A DNA stretch of 64,000 nucleotides from Levilactobacillus wangkuiensis. Lineage in GTDB: Bacteria > Bacillota > Bacilli > Lactobacillales > Lactobacillaceae. The DNA is taken from NCBI RefSeq assembly GCF_016861605.1, contig NZ_BOLM01000008.1, positions 62,001-126,000 on the forward strand, written 5' to 3'. A model generated the notes under the pieces. The model was not told where the DNA came from and made no database searches. It saw only the letters and a list, made by a program, of their open reading frames with translations. Both the position numbers and the translations under genes were made by a program. Below are positions 19,045 through 28,349 of this stretch, in pieces (position 1 is the first letter of the stretch; each line of letters opens with the position of its first letter).

Positions 19045-19731
19045 ATGGATCAAAACGCATTAAAAGCCCTTGTTGGCCAAGAAGCCGTTAAGTACGTTAA
19101 GGACGGCATGATTTTAGGTATTGGGACCGGTTCGACCGTCCGTTACATGATCGACGCCCTCGGCGAACGAGTGAAGAACGAAGGCCTCAGCATCGTTGGT
19201 GTGGCTACGTCCGACCGTTCCGCCAAGCAAGCCGAATCCCTCGGCATCACCATCAAGCAATTAGATGAAGTCGACCACCTCGACCTCACCATCGATGGCG
19301 CCGACGAAATTGACGACAACTTCCAAGGTATCAAGGGTGGCGGTGCCGCTCACCTTTGGGAAAAGATCGTTGCCATCAACTCCACCAAGAACATGTGGAT
19401 CGTGGATGAAAGCAAAATGGTTCACCACTTGGGTAAGTTCCCCTTGCCACTGGAAGTCATCCCCTTTGGTTCCAGCCATGTCCTGGAAAAGTTAGACAAG
19501 ATGGGCTTCAACCCTAGTTTCCGGATGCAAGAAGACGGCAGCCACGTCTTAACCGACTCCAAGAACTACATCATCGACCTGCACCTGGGCCGCATCGACC
19601 ATCCCCACGAATTAGCCAACACGTTGAACGGTATCGTGGGTCTCGTGGAACACGGGTTATTCCTGGACACGGTCAACACGGTTATCGTTGGTCGCCAAGA
19701 CGGACCAGAAGTCTTGAACGCTCGCGACTAA
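19045..19731 (+). CDS. rpiA: Ribose-5-phosphate isomerase A
   Basis: A 228-residue RpiA, converting ribose 5-phosphate and ribulose 5-phosphate in the pentose phosphate pathway. Conserved segments: [23 protein letters not shown] (catalytic Asp) and [14 protein letters not shown] (catalytic Glu and Lys nearby). GAGGAG precedes the ATG. It follows the small acetyltransferase-like gene by 5 bases and is closed by a terminator. Confidence 0.96.
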   Translation: MDQNALKALVGQEAVKYVKDGMILGIGTGSTVRYMIDALGERVKNEGLSIVGVATSDRSAKQAESLGITIKQLDEVDHLDLTIDGADEIDDNFQGIKGGGAAHLWEKIVAINSTKNMWIVDESKMVHHLGKFPLPLEVIPFGSSHVLEKLDKMGFNPSFRMQEDGSHVLTDSKNYIIDLHLGRIDHPHELANTLNGIVGLVEHGLFLDTVNTVIVGRQDGPEVLNARD

Positions 19732-19765
19732 TTTTTAAGAGTGTGCCATATAAGATTGCAATAAC

Positions 19766-19801
19766 AAACGCGTCTGGGATTTTCTTCCAGGCGCGTTTTT
19801 C
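19766..19801 (+). terminator. rpiA terminator
   Basis: AAACGCGTCTGG pairs with CCAGGCGCGTTT, followed by T. A near-identical hairpin occurs at 32071-32108. Confidence 0.85.
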
Positions 19802-19909
19802 GTACACCCAGCAATATATTGCTGTCGTTAAGACCCCACCCATGAAACTAATGACTCGGTAGTGTATCATTAAGTTATGCATTAAATATTTGTAGAGCGA
19901 GGTAATCAC

Positions 19910-20716
19910 ATGGAAACGACACAGTTAAGCAACGGCGTGACCATCCCAATGTTAGGATTCGGGACTTATTTAATCGATAGCAAGGACGTCCCCACATCAA
20001 TCAAGACGGCTTTAGACGCCGGTTACCGGCACCTCGATTGCGCCCACATTTACGGCAATGAACCAGCCGTTGGTGCGGCTATCAAGGCTTCCGGCGTTGA
20101 CCGTTCTGACCTGTTTATCACCTCCAAGGTCTGGAACGCCGATCAGGGCTACGACAAGACCCTGGCCGCTTTTGACAAGACGTTGGCCGACTTACAACTG
20201 GACTACCTGGATCTCTACCTGATCCACTGGCCTAATGAGAAAAACTTCGACCTGACCTTGGACACGTGGCGTGCCTTAGAAACCCTGTACCAACAAAAGA
20301 AGGTCCGGGCCATCGGGGTGTCTAACTTCTCCAAGGACCAACTCGAACAGGTCTTTGCCATGGCCAAGGTTAAGCCAATGGTCAACCAAATCGAACGCCA
20401 CCCTTACAAGGTACAAGCCGACTTGGGCAAGTTCGATACGGACAATGGCATCGTCAATGAAGGCTACTCCCCAATCGGTCATGGTCACTTGATTCTCGAA
20501 GACCCCGTCATTTCGAAATTGGCCGACAAATACGGCAAGTCCCCGGCGCAAATCGTTTTGCGGTGGCAAATCGACACGGGCTTCGTGGTCTTTCCGAAGT
20601 CGTCCAAGCCAGCTCGGGTTCGCGAAAACTTTGAAATTTCTGGTTTTCACTTAACGGATGCAGAAATTGCTGAGATTAATGGGTTGGATCAAGATAAGCA
20701 TTTGAACTACGACTAA
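19910..20716 (+). CDS. Aldo/keto reductase
   Basis: A 268-residue NADPH-dependent reductase of the AKR superfamily with TIM-barrel fold. The catalytic tetrad is visible: Asp and Tyr in DCAHIYGNEPAVG, Lys in ITSKVW, His in LIHWP. The C-terminal VVFPKSSKPARVRENFEI segment matches the cofactor-binding loop. It resembles 2,5-diketo-D-gluconate reductase-type enzymes of lactobacilli; the natural carbonyl substrate cannot be told. GAGGTAATCAC precedes the ATG. Monocistronic with a terminator at 20783. Confidence 0.92.
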   Translation: METTQLSNGVTIPMLGFGTYLIDSKDVPTSIKTALDAGYRHLDCAHIYGNEPAVGAAIKASGVDRSDLFITSKVWNADQGYDKTLAAFDKTLADLQLDYLDLYLIHWPNEKNFDLTLDTWRALETLYQQKKVRAIGVSNFSKDQLEQVFAMAKVKPMVNQIERHPYKVQADLGKFDTDNGIVNEGYSPIGHGHLILEDPVISKLADKYGKSPAQIVLRWQIDTGFVVFPKSSKPARVRENFEISGFHLTDAEIAEINGLDQDKHLNYD

Positions 20717-20782
20717 ACTGACTGGTTTGTTGCAATTGATTAACTGACGCTAGTCTGAAAAAAATTTACTAGCGTTTCATAC

Positions 20783-20823
20783 AGAACTTCCTGATGATAC
20801 TTGCATTGGGAGGTTCTTTTTTA
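20783..20823 (+). terminator. Terminator after the aldo/keto reductase
   Basis: AGAACTTCC pairs with GGAGGTTCT (one G-T), followed by TTTTTT. Confidence 0.75.
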
Positions 20824-20998
20824 ATGCGCTACTTTGCGTCTTTCCTGACGTACACGAAACAAGCTCCTTTGTATTTCACATTGTGTTATTCATTTGATTA
20901 ATCCGCACACGAATATATATAATTGAAAAACTAACGGTCATCGTAATTATTAACATTATGATTATCATGATTGAATTCAATACTTAGGAGATAATTTT

Positions 20999-21550
20999 TT
21001 GAAACTACATAAGTTACTCGCTGCTACGCTGGCAGCCGCCAGTTTGTTAGGTGGGACGCTAGCGACTGCTACCCCGGCAATGGCTAAGGCGAAGAAGTTT
21101 GTTTACTTTTCAAGTGATAGCCCGATTCATAAGCAGTATAAAAGCATGAACAAATATACCTTGAACAAAACTTTTGCTGTCAAGTATTCAAGTAAAATTA
21201 AGATTAAGCATCTCTATGTTTTCCACGTTTCACCTATGAACAGTCGCTACCAAACCTGGGTTAAAGTTACTGGAACCATCTATGATAATGGCACTAGTGA
21301 TATCGAACTCAGTGGCCAGGGATTATATGATCCTATCACATTTTTAGACACTGCCAATGCAGGCAAAATTTCTGCCGCTCTCGATTCATCTAATTTTTTT
21401 GGTGTCGCTTCACATTCTAAACAAAATTTTCAACTGCTTTATCACATTAAAGACAAAACTAACAAACTAGGCGCATCAAAACTGACTATAAGAACTGTTT
21501 ACGATAACAGTGCCTACACATCAAAAAAACTAAAACTAAATCTTAATTAG
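20999..21550 (+). CDS. Secreted protein of unknown function
   Basis: A 183-residue protein with a clear Sec signal peptide (positive start MKLHK, hydrophobic LLAATLAAASLLGGTLA, cleavage probably after AMA at residue 29). The mature part is lysine- and serine-rich with aromatic residues and looks beta-rich. No known domain or cell-wall anchor is seen. The start is TTG at 20999 with TAGGAG 10 bases before it; TTGATT and TATAAT spaced about 18 lie upstream (about 20897-20926). Base composition is visibly more AT-rich than the neighbours, especially near the 3' end, which may mean acquisition by transfer. Confidence 0.7.
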   Translation: MKLHKLLAATLAAASLLGGTLATATPAMAKAKKFVYFSSDSPIHKQYKSMNKYTLNKTFAVKYSSKIKIKHLYVFHVSPMNSRYQTWVKVTGTIYDNGTSDIELSGQGLYDPITFLDTANAGKISAALDSSNFFGVASHSKQNFQLLYHIKDKTNKLGASKLTIRTVYDNSAYTSKKLKLNLN

Positions 21551-21552
21551 CA

Positions 21553-21597
21553 AAAAGGACGTTCCCTCAACAAACTGAAGCAGGACGTCCTTTTCAT
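21553..21597. terminator. Bidirectional terminator
   Basis: AAAAGGACGT and ACGTCCTTTT form a stem that offers T runs on both strands. It serves the secreted-protein gene (plus) and the small membrane peptide gene (minus). Confidence 0.8.
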
Positions 21598-21696
21598 TTA
21601 CTTTCGCCGCTTCAACAACAACCACACCAACCCAATAACCGTCACCCCAACAGCCCCCAAAACCACCATGTAAAAAATACTATCCGCAATAGCCAA
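21598..21696 (-). CDS. Putative small membrane peptide, 32 residues
   Basis: Read directly on the minus strand from a TTG start at 21696 (M)AIADSIFYMVVLGAVG to ...LLLKRRK and stop. It would contain one membrane helix (about residues 8-27) followed by a positively charged KRRK end. GGGGAG lies 7 bases before the TTG, an ideal spacing, and the gene ends at a bidirectional terminator. No family is recognised; small peptides of this form include toxins, membrane regulators and unknown conserved peptides. Confidence 0.5.
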   Translation of the reverse strand: MAIADSIFYMVVLGAVGVTVIGLVWLLLKRRK

Positions 21697-21844
21697 GTCA
21701 CCACTCCCCTTTTCACGCGTTTACCCTTTAGTATCCACAAACCTGCCCCGCCTGTCACCACATTTTTCACCAACTTGCCCAATTCTATACAAAAAATGAG
21801 AAGATTGGAGTACAATGAGAGAATAAGATAGGAGAGTGACGTCA

Positions 21845-23179
21845 TTGAGTAAAGAAATCACGGCGGATCAAACCGCCCGTTATCAACAAGCTTTAGCTAC
21901 TGACCCAACCGCGAAGGTCTTGGAACGCGCCGTCAGTCATCAAGGTATCTTAGCAACGTCTGCCGATTACGCTTCCGAAACCGACATGACTCCCGTGTTC
22001 TCCATTGACTTGGACACCGGGAAAGTTGCCAACCAAAAGCAAAGTGGCCGCTGCTGGATGTTTGCCGCATTGAACACCATGCGTCATCATTTAGCTGACC
22101 TGTTTAACTTAAGTGACTTTGAATTATCCCAAAACTACACCAACTTCTGGGACAAATTTGAAAAAGCGAACTACTTCTACGAAAACGTCTTGGCCACCGC
22201 TGACCAACCTACGTCTAGCCGGAAGGTTGCCTTCTTAATGGCGACCCCCCAACAAGACGGTGGGCAATGGGACATGCTGTGTGCCATCATTCAAAAATAC
22301 GGGATCGTGCCAAAGTCCGTGATGCCTGAAACTTACAACAGTTCCAAGTCTAACGAACTCAACAGCACCTTGAACCTGAAGCTGCGTAAGGATTCCGTTA
22401 TCTTACGTAAGCTGGTTGCTGACAAGGCTAGCGCCGACGATATCGCCGCTGCCAAAGACAAGATGCTCGGCGAAGTTTACCGCTTACTGAGCTTCTCCCT
22501 CGGCGAACCCGTCAGCAAGTTTGACTTTGAATACCGTGACGATGACAAGCAATACCACATCGACAAGGACTTAACGCCAAAGTCATTCTTCGACAAGTAC
22601 ATCAACTGGGACTTGACCGACTACGTGTCCATCATCAACGCCCCAACCGCTGACAAGCCATACAACCACACCTACACCGTTGAAATGCTGGGTAACGTGG
22701 TCAGTGGCCGTCAAGTGAAGCATTTGAACGTTACAATGAAGGACTTTAAACAATTAGCCATCAAGCAATTGCAGGCTGGCCAATCCGTTTGGTTCGGTTG
22801 TGATGTTGGTCAATCTTCCGAACGTCAAAAGGGGATCATGGACACCAAATACTACGACAAGGATGCCCTCTTCAACATCGACTTCTCCACGACCAAGGCA
22901 GAACGCCTGGACTACGGGGAAAGCATGATGACCCACGCCATGGTCTTGACTGGTGTCGATTTAGTCGACGGCCAACCAACCAAGTGGAAGGTTGAAAACT
23001 CCTGGGGTGAAAAGGTCGGCACGAAGGGTTACTTCGTGATGAGCGATGCCTGGATGGACGAATACTGCTACCAAGTTGTTGTTAACAAGCAATTCTTGCC
23101 TGACGACTTGAAGCAAATCCAAGAATCTGAAGAACCAACTGTTTTGGCCCCTTGGGATCCAATGGGTGCCTTAGCCTAA
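21845..23179 (+). CDS. pepC: Aminopeptidase C (bleomycin hydrolase family)
   Basis: A 444-residue cysteine peptidase of family C1B, cytosolic and hexameric, releasing N-terminal residues from peptides. The catalytic triad is visible: Cys in KQSGRCWMFAALN, His in MMTHAMVLTG and Asn in VENSWGEK. The start TTG at 21845 (MSKEITADQ) is 10 bases from AGGAG, whereas the GTG at 21836 nearly touches it. It contributes to casein-type peptide use together with a dipeptide transporter seen elsewhere in the window. Confidence 0.96.
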   Translation: MSKEITADQTARYQQALATDPTAKVLERAVSHQGILATSADYASETDMTPVFSIDLDTGKVANQKQSGRCWMFAALNTMRHHLADLFNLSDFELSQNYTNFWDKFEKANYFYENVLATADQPTSSRKVAFLMATPQQDGGQWDMLCAIIQKYGIVPKSVMPETYNSSKSNELNSTLNLKLRKDSVILRKLVADKASADDIAAAKDKMLGEVYRLLSFSLGEPVSKFDFEYRDDDKQYHIDKDLTPKSFFDKYINWDLTDYVSIINAPTADKPYNHTYTVEMLGNVVSGRQVKHLNVTMKDFKQLAIKQLQAGQSVWFGCDVGQSSERQKGIMDTKYYDKDALFNIDFSTTKAERLDYGESMMTHAMVLTGVDLVDGQPTKWKVENSWGEKVGTKGYFVMSDAWMDEYCYQVVVNKQFLPDDLKQIQESEEPTVLAPWDPMGALA

Positions 23180-23194
23180 GTTGTTGGTCACTAG

Positions 23195-23229
23195 AAAACG
23201 CCTGAGATGAAAGTCTCAGACGTTTTTTT
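23195..23229 (+). terminator. pepC terminator
   Basis: AACGCCTGAGA and TCTCAGACGTT pair with one mismatch and are followed by TTTTTTT. It overlaps the stop codon of the convergent gene. Confidence 0.85.
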
Positions 23230-23539
23230 GATGCCGTTTGTTTTCCTGCTGGTCATGCCGCTGCCTGGCGACTTGCCGTTGATACCCATCCAAAATGAGC
23301 ATCAAATCAATTAATAAAAACAGCCCACCCAACACTAAATTAAACCGCACATAGGCCATTTGGACCGCTGAAAATGCCAGGATGGGTGCCAACTGCCACC
23401 ACATGCTGTTAAGCACCGGATAACGCCAGTGCCACCGTTTCTGAACCAGCGGCACCACGATGACCGCCAACAAGACCATGACGGCCAGTGACACGCCGTA
23501 CACCCCGGATAACTGATGATTGAACCCAACGTCGAGCAT
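23216..23539 (-). CDS. Small membrane protein of unknown function
   Basis: A 107-residue protein with three predicted membrane helices (about residues 14-33, 45-63 and 66-84) and a charged, histidine- and lysine-rich C-terminal tail (QRQVARQRHDQQENKRHQK). GGGGG lies 8 bases before the ATG. No family recognised. It is convergent with pepC and shares the terminator region. Confidence 0.65.
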   Translation of the reverse strand: MLDVGFNHQLSGVYGVSLAVMVLLAVIVVPLVQKRWHWRYPVLNSMWWQLAPILAFSAVQMAYVRFNLVLGGLFLLIDLMLILDGYQRQVARQRHDQQENKRHQKNV

Positions 23540-23656
23540 GGTTCCGCCCCCTTTTCTTTAGTGTACCGCAACGACGCAATGATATACTGACTAATCATTC
23601 CCACTGACGAATTTGTCCGTCGGTGACGCGACCTGCCGACCGACAAACTTCCCCCT

Positions 23657-23703
23657 AAAAAACTGCCTAATCGTCTCCCCCAAATGGACAGACGACTAAG
23701 CAG
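23657..23703 (-). terminator. Terminator of the serine hydrolase gene
   Basis: Minus strand CTGCTTAGTCGTCT and AGACGATTAGGCAG form a 14-bp stem (with G-T pairs), followed by TTTTTT. Confidence 0.85.
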
Positions 23704-23711
23704 TCGTTGAT

Positions 23712-24959
23712 TTACTTTAATTTTTTCGCTGAATTGATCTGTTGGAACGTCTGTAACGCCAAATCTTCCGTTGACCAGTCCGGATACATCGTTTTCTTCT
23801 CGAAGTTGTTCGACAGGAAGACGACGCCATTCTTGCCGTTCTTACTGATGGCAAAGGTGCTCTCGTAGTAATCGCCCATGCCGTGACCGTAATACCCGTT
23901 GCCCTGGTCAAGGTGGTAAACCCCACCGGCGTAATGAATCGTGGCGTCCGCCTCATGAAGCACCTGCGCGCCCGCTGGCGTGTTTAGCAGGCTACCCTGG
24001 ACAATTGCCCGTTCCGCTCTGAACACGTCACCCGTGCTCATTGTGGCGTTCCCTGTGGCCACCTGGACGGCCATGCTGGCGGCCGATGGCTTGTGTGGCT
24101 CACTGTAATCCCGCGGCGTGGCGCCGGCATAGCCCGTCGTCATCCCCTTGGTCTTGGACCGCAGCTGCGCAAATCCGGTGTGGTTCAGGTTCAGTGGCGT
24201 GACCATTTGTTGGTAAAATAAATCGTAATAGGAATCATGCGTTACCTGATGCAAAATGCCCGCCAGCAACGTGAAACAGATCTGCTGGTAGTCGAATTGG
24301 CCGATCTTGCTAGGGTCGATCCGCACGTTTTGACTGACGTACTGGTAAACCTCATTTTCCGTCAGCGTCCGGCCCGGTTTGAGCTCACCGGTAATCCCGG
24401 CCTCCATGTTGAGCATCTGGCGAATCGTCACGCGGTTACTGCCCTTGATGCCCGGATAATACTGGTTCAACCGGTCCGTCAGCTGCAGTTGACCCGCCTG
24501 AGCCGCCTTAATGACCAAGAACCCGGTCATGGATTTTTGCACGGAATTGATCAGATACTGCGACGTGACCTTGTTCTTCTTGTGCTTGGCCGCGTTGGCA
24601 AACCCGAAGGCCCGCTGATAAACGACCCGATCATTCTTCACGACCAGCGCCGTTCCCACGAACTTCTTGTTCTTCAGTTCCTGGGTCAGGTGGGCGCTAA
24701 ATTTTGGATGCGCCTGTCCTTTGTTCGTGCGGTCAAAGGCCGTCTTGCTTAAATTCCGGTGACGCTTGCTGGCCGCGGCATCCGCCGCCAACGTCGCCTT
24801 GGTTTGCTGGGCGTGCTGACGATTGCTCATCGCCACTTCTCGCTTATCCTGCTGATCAATGGCGTGCATCCCAAAAACCACGCCGCCAATCCCCAAGATG
24901 ACGACGAACAATACCGCCCAATGGCGTAAGTTTCGTTTATTCAATTTTCTCTCCCCCAA
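23712..24959 (-). CDS. Beta-lactamase-related serine hydrolase (penicillin-binding-protein-like)
   Basis: A 415-residue extracellular protein anchored by an N-terminal helix (residues 13-31). The SxxK catalytic motif is S139-V-Q-K142 (NSVQKSMTG); a third motif is HGMG at residues 359-362. The second motif, usually Y-x-N, reads Y224-Q-Q, so the Asn is replaced by Gln. Related proteins are FmtA-like or PBP4*-like esterases and peptidases acting on cell wall or teichoic acid D-alanine; which one applies here is unknown. Transcribed alone. Confidence 0.8.
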   Translation of the reverse strand: MGERKLNKRNLRHWAVLFVVILGIGGVVFGMHAIDQQDKREVAMSNRQHAQQTKATLAADAAASKRHRNLSKTAFDRTNKGQAHPKFSAHLTQELKNKKFVGTALVVKNDRVVYQRAFGFANAAKHKKNKVTSQYLINSVQKSMTGFLVIKAAQAGQLQLTDRLNQYYPGIKGSNRVTIRQMLNMEAGITGELKPGRTLTENEVYQYVSQNVRIDPSKIGQFDYQQICFTLLAGILHQVTHDSYYDLFYQQMVTPLNLNHTGFAQLRSKTKGMTTGYAGATPRDYSEPHKPSAASMAVQVATGNATMSTGDVFRAERAIVQGSLLNTPAGAQVLHEADATIHYAGGVYHLDQGNGYYGHGMGDYYESTFAISKNGKNGVVFLSNNFEKKTMYPDWSTEDLALQTFQQINSAKKLK

Positions 24960-25025
24960 TTAGATTCCCCTACTGCCTTTTTACCGCCTAAACGGTCGGA
25001 CCTAACTGTCTTACCTTGATTATAC

Positions 25026-25063
25026 GAAAAAGTCGGCCAAAGACAATGAATGTCTTCGCCGAC
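25026..25063 (-). terminator. gpmA terminator
   Basis: Minus strand GTCGGCGAAGAC and GTCTTTGGCCGAC pair with a small bulge, followed by TTTTTCG. Confidence 0.8.
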
Positions 25064-25092
25064 AGCGGGAACTTATTATTTACTTTAAAAAC

Positions 25093-25764
25093 TTACAGGG
25101 TTTGCTTGGCTAACACGTTTAGGCGGTCATCAAAGTCGTAGCGAATAGGTTCACCGTTCGCAACTTCAACCTTGCTAATGTCCGCATCGGCCACGTGGTC
25201 CAAGTACTTAATCAATGCGCGTAACGTACTGCCGTGGGCCACGACTAACTGATTGTGCCCATCCAATAACCGTGGGGCAATCTGGTCCGTCCAGTAAGGC
25301 AGTAACCGATGATAGGCCATCTCCAGGCTCTCACCCCGGGGTTCCACGTGCGGCCCGAACTGGTCGTAACGCCGGTCCTGACTCACGTGATCCAGTAAGG
25401 GCGGCACCGTTTCAAAGCTTCGCCGCCAAATCTTGATTTGCGCCTCACCGACCCGCGCCTTGACCGCGGCTTTGTTCTTCCCCCGTAACGCGCCGTAATG
25501 GCGTTCGTTCAGTCGCCACGACTTGTATTCAGGAATATACAGTTGGTCGATGGCTTCCAGCACGATGTTGGACGTCACAATGGCGCGCTGTAGCATGGAG
25601 GTGTGTAACGCCTCAAACTGTAAGCCCGTGGCCGCCACCAATTTGCCAGCCGCGGCCGCCTGTTCACGACCCTTAGCCGTCAGTGGCACGTCACTCCACC
25701 CCGTGAAAATGTTGTCTCGGTTCGCGACACTTTCCCCGTGTCGTAAAATGACCAGCGTTGCCAT
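25093..25764 (-). CDS. gpmA: 2,3-bisphosphoglycerate-dependent phosphoglycerate mutase
   Basis: A 223-residue enzyme of the histidine phosphatase superfamily that interconverts 3- and 2-phosphoglycerate in glycolysis. [21 protein letters not shown] holds the phosphorylated His; [10 protein letters not shown] and [16 protein letters not shown] hold the other active-site residues. Slightly shorter than E. coli GpmA (250 residues), as in many lactobacilli. It has its own terminator. Lactobacilli often carry several paralogues, so whether this is the main glycolytic one is not known. Confidence 0.92.
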   Translation of the reverse strand: MATLVILRHGESVANRDNIFTGWSDVPLTAKGREQAAAAGKLVAATGLQFEALHTSMLQRAIVTSNIVLEAIDQLYIPEYKSWRLNERHYGALRGKNKAAVKARVGEAQIKIWRRSFETVPPLLDHVSQDRRYDQFGPHVEPRGESLEMAYHRLLPYWTDQIAPRLLDGHNQLVVAHGSTLRALIKYLDHVADADISKVEVANGEPIRYDFDDRLNVLAKQTL

Positions 25765-25901
25765 TGATCATGCTCCCTTTCTCTCGTTGCAATTCTCACT
25801 GATAATCATAACATAGGTTTGACGTGGCTTCGCGCAATTTGTGCTCATTTTCACGTATTTTTCTCCTGCCCCTAACCTTTTGGAAACACCTATGGCAACC
25901 A

Positions 25902-25936
25902 TAAAAAAAGCGTTCCCCAGAAGTTCTGAGAAACGC
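25902..25936 (-). terminator. Terminator of the EamA transporter gene
   Basis: Minus strand GCGTTTCTCAG and CTGGGGAACGC pair (with G-T) around AACTT, followed by TTTTTTT. Confidence 0.8.
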
Positions 25937-25963
25937 CTCATAGAAATTTTAAAAGTTAAACGC

Positions 25964-26995
25964 TTAGTCAGCTGAGGATTCAGAGTGCGCTGCCAATTTC
26001 GCAGCCACAGAGTCGTCGGCTTCCTGGAAGTCGCTGGCGTCTTCTTCTGCCAGAGCAGATTCGCGCGCCTTGACCCGGTTCCCCATGAAGGTGATGACCG
26101 ACCCAATCAGGATAATCACGATGCCGACAATCGTGTTGGTCAAGATCTTTTCGTGAATCAGGACTGCGGCCATGATCGGTGCCAACCCTGGCTTGATGAA
26201 GAAGACCAGAGACGCCGTGGAGACATCGGAACGTTCCATGGCTAAGAAGTAAAAGGCAAACCCACCACCGGTGACACAGACCCCGATGAAGAATAAGATC
26301 CAGAAGTATTGTAAGCTAATATTTTGCAAGATTGGCATCGCGGCAAATTGGCGCGACCAGTTTGCTTGCCGTAAGCCACCCGCAACGGCAGGAATGTGGG
26401 TGATCAACATGATCACGAACAATTCCAATGACCCGGCCAAGAACGTGAAGCAGGTCATGACGATTCCGTTGAAGTGGTGACGCACGGAGCCCCACCGGGA
26501 CACGATACTATACAACCCAAAGGTCAAGGCGGAGGCAATCGCCAGCGTCAAGCCAACGGGATTGGTCAAATGGGCGGGGTTCACAATGACGACCAGCCCA
26601 ATGATTGACACGATAACGGCAATCAAGTTCGCTCGGCCTAACCGTTCGTGCAAGATCAGGTAAGAGAAGATCAAGGCGAAGACGGGGTTACAGCTGAACA
26701 GAACGGCCACGGTCGAGGCTTCGTCGACGCTGATAGCCAATTGGTACAGCGTCATACTGATGATGACACAGACCAGCCCGGTCAAGAAGAACAGGGCCCA
26801 GTCACCACGGTTTAACCGGTGACTTTGTTTATGTAAGGCTCGTAAAGCAATGGGTAATAGGATCAAGCCCCCGATGAAAAAGCGAATCAGGTTCAGCTGA
26901 ATCGGATTGAACGCATTTCCAGCGGACTTCAGAGCAATTTCCATGGAACTAAACATTAACGTTGAAAACGCGATATACAGTAGTGTTTTTCTCAA
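25964..26995 (-). CDS. EamA/DMT family transporter
   Basis: A 343-residue membrane protein with ten predicted helices in two repeated EamA halves (the second starting near VNPVGLTLAIASALTFG) and an acidic, alanine-rich cytosolic C-terminal tail. Drug/metabolite transporters of this type export amino acids, nucleobases or drugs. The start is TTG at 26995; AAGGAGG lies 14 bases upstream, longer than usual, and no better start was found. Substrate unknown. Confidence 0.82.
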   Translation of the reverse strand: MRKTLLYIAFSTLMFSSMEIALKSAGNAFNPIQLNLIRFFIGGLILLPIALRALHKQSHRLNRGDWALFFLTGLVCVIISMTLYQLAISVDEASTVAVLFSCNPVFALIFSYLILHERLGRANLIAVIVSIIGLVVIVNPAHLTNPVGLTLAIASALTFGLYSIVSRWGSVRHHFNGIVMTCFTFLAGSLELFVIMLITHIPAVAGGLRQANWSRQFAAMPILQNISLQYFWILFFIGVCVTGGGFAFYFLAMERSDVSTASLVFFIKPGLAPIMAAVLIHEKILTNTIVGIVIILIGSVITFMGNRVKARESALAEEDASDFQEADDSVAAKLAAHSESSAD

Positions 26996-27036
26996 AACGA
27001 AAAAATGTTCCTCCTTATTAAGTCAAACGGCATCAA

Positions 27037-27984
27037 TCAGGCAACGTGTTGGACGATGACCATCAGAATCGGAATGACCACTAAACTTAGGAGGGTAGTT
27101 TCGGTTACCATGATGGCCGCGTAATCGGCGTCGGCGCGGTAGAGTTTCGCCACCACCGGCGCGTTGGTCATTACGGGCATCGCTGCTTGTAAAATAAAGA
27201 CTTGTTTCATTAGAATTGGCATGCTAGTTGGTAAGACGAGCAATCCCATCAAGACCGGGGCGACGATGAAGCGTCCCAGGAGAATTCCCAGGCTGTCGCG
27301 GTCGACGTGGACATTTTGTAAGCCCGCCCCGGCAATCGCCGTTCCGATGAAAATCATCGACAACGGAATCGTTAGGCCACCAATATATTGGAAGTCTTGC
27401 ATGATCCAACTCGGCAATTGAATGTCGAGCAGAACCAGCAGGACCCCCAGAATGAATCCCAGTAACGGCGGCGAGAAAATCTTCTGCAGCGTCTGTTTGA
27501 GGTCAAACTTAGCTGCGCCCTGCCCGTCGCGTTGAATCAGGTAAACCCCCAACGTCCAGAAAAAAGTCGTGTTGGCCATGTAATAGACCAGCACAAATGG
27601 CAGACTCTTGGGGCCGAACAACGCTTCGTTGACCGGCAATCCCACGAACACGGTGTTGGAATTCAAAAACATGGATTCAAACAGGCCGCGGTGCTTGGGG
27701 TTAATGCGAAACACATGAAAGGCAATAATGGAGAGCCCAAACATGATCAGCATCGAGACGATGGGAAACCGTAGATCCGGCAGCGTCTTCTTCAGCGTTT
27801 CCGCCGAGAATTTCGCCGTGATCGTACTGATCATGTAGGCGGGCAACGCAATCTGCGTGACCAACCGGGCAATTAACTTGGGCGCTTGGTCATCAAACCA
27901 GCCACGCCGGGAAAGCACGTAGCCCAGGCCAATCATGACTAGGATGATCAAAACACCCGAAACGCTTCGAATAAAGACGGCCAT
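27037..27984 (-). CDS. Auxin efflux carrier (AEC) family transporter
   Basis: A 315-residue membrane protein with about ten helices. Such transporters in lactobacilli include malate permeases; specificity cannot be read here. The start at 27984 (MAVFIRSVSG) has GGGAGG 7 bases upstream and is preferred over an in-frame ATG 30 bases earlier. An extended -10 box (TGCTATAAT, plus-strand 28044-28052) lies 60 bases upstream. It precedes the EamA gene on the same strand, but no shared function is evident. Confidence 0.82.
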   Translation of the reverse strand: MAVFIRSVSGVLIILVMIGLGYVLSRRGWFDDQAPKLIARLVTQIALPAYMISTITAKFSAETLKKTLPDLRFPIVSMLIMFGLSIIAFHVFRINPKHRGLFESMFLNSNTVFVGLPVNEALFGPKSLPFVLVYYMANTTFFWTLGVYLIQRDGQGAAKFDLKQTLQKIFSPPLLGFILGVLLVLLDIQLPSWIMQDFQYIGGLTIPLSMIFIGTAIAGAGLQNVHVDRDSLGILLGRFIVAPVLMGLLVLPTSMPILMKQVFILQAAMPVMTNAPVVAKLYRADADYAAIMVTETTLLSLVVIPILMVIVQHVA

Positions 27985-28014
27985 CGGCGTCCCTCCCCAC
28001 TTAAACATTACCAA

Positions 28015-28349
28015 AAATTAGAGTTTCTTAAGCAACGCTTCTTATTATAGCACGCCCCCACCGCCGACTCCCTTCGCAACCGTTTACAAATAGCGCTATA
28101 ATACACTTTAGGTTACCTTGACAACTCGGTAGATTTGGCTTTATCCGGTCTAGACGGCTCCCCAAACTAGCCGATTTAGCCGGAAGAAACATTTACGAAT
28201 GACGATTTTTATGGTCTAATGAATTAATTGAGTCTACAGATGGGATTCCAGGGGAATTAGCAAATCTGTATCACCGGTGCCGCCACGCTTCTCGTGCGCC
28301 TGGCCCGGCGCGTCAGCCAAAGTTTTTTAATGAGGATGAGGAAATAATT
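28015..28349. other. Divergent intergenic region before the LCP gene
   Basis: No gene. Plus-strand promoter candidates for the LCP gene are TTGACA-16-TTTATC (starting near 28118) and TTTACG-17-TCTAAT (about 28191-28219). A GC-rich block at 28275-28320 follows. GAGGATGAGGAAATAATT directly precedes the LCP start. Confidence 0.45.
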
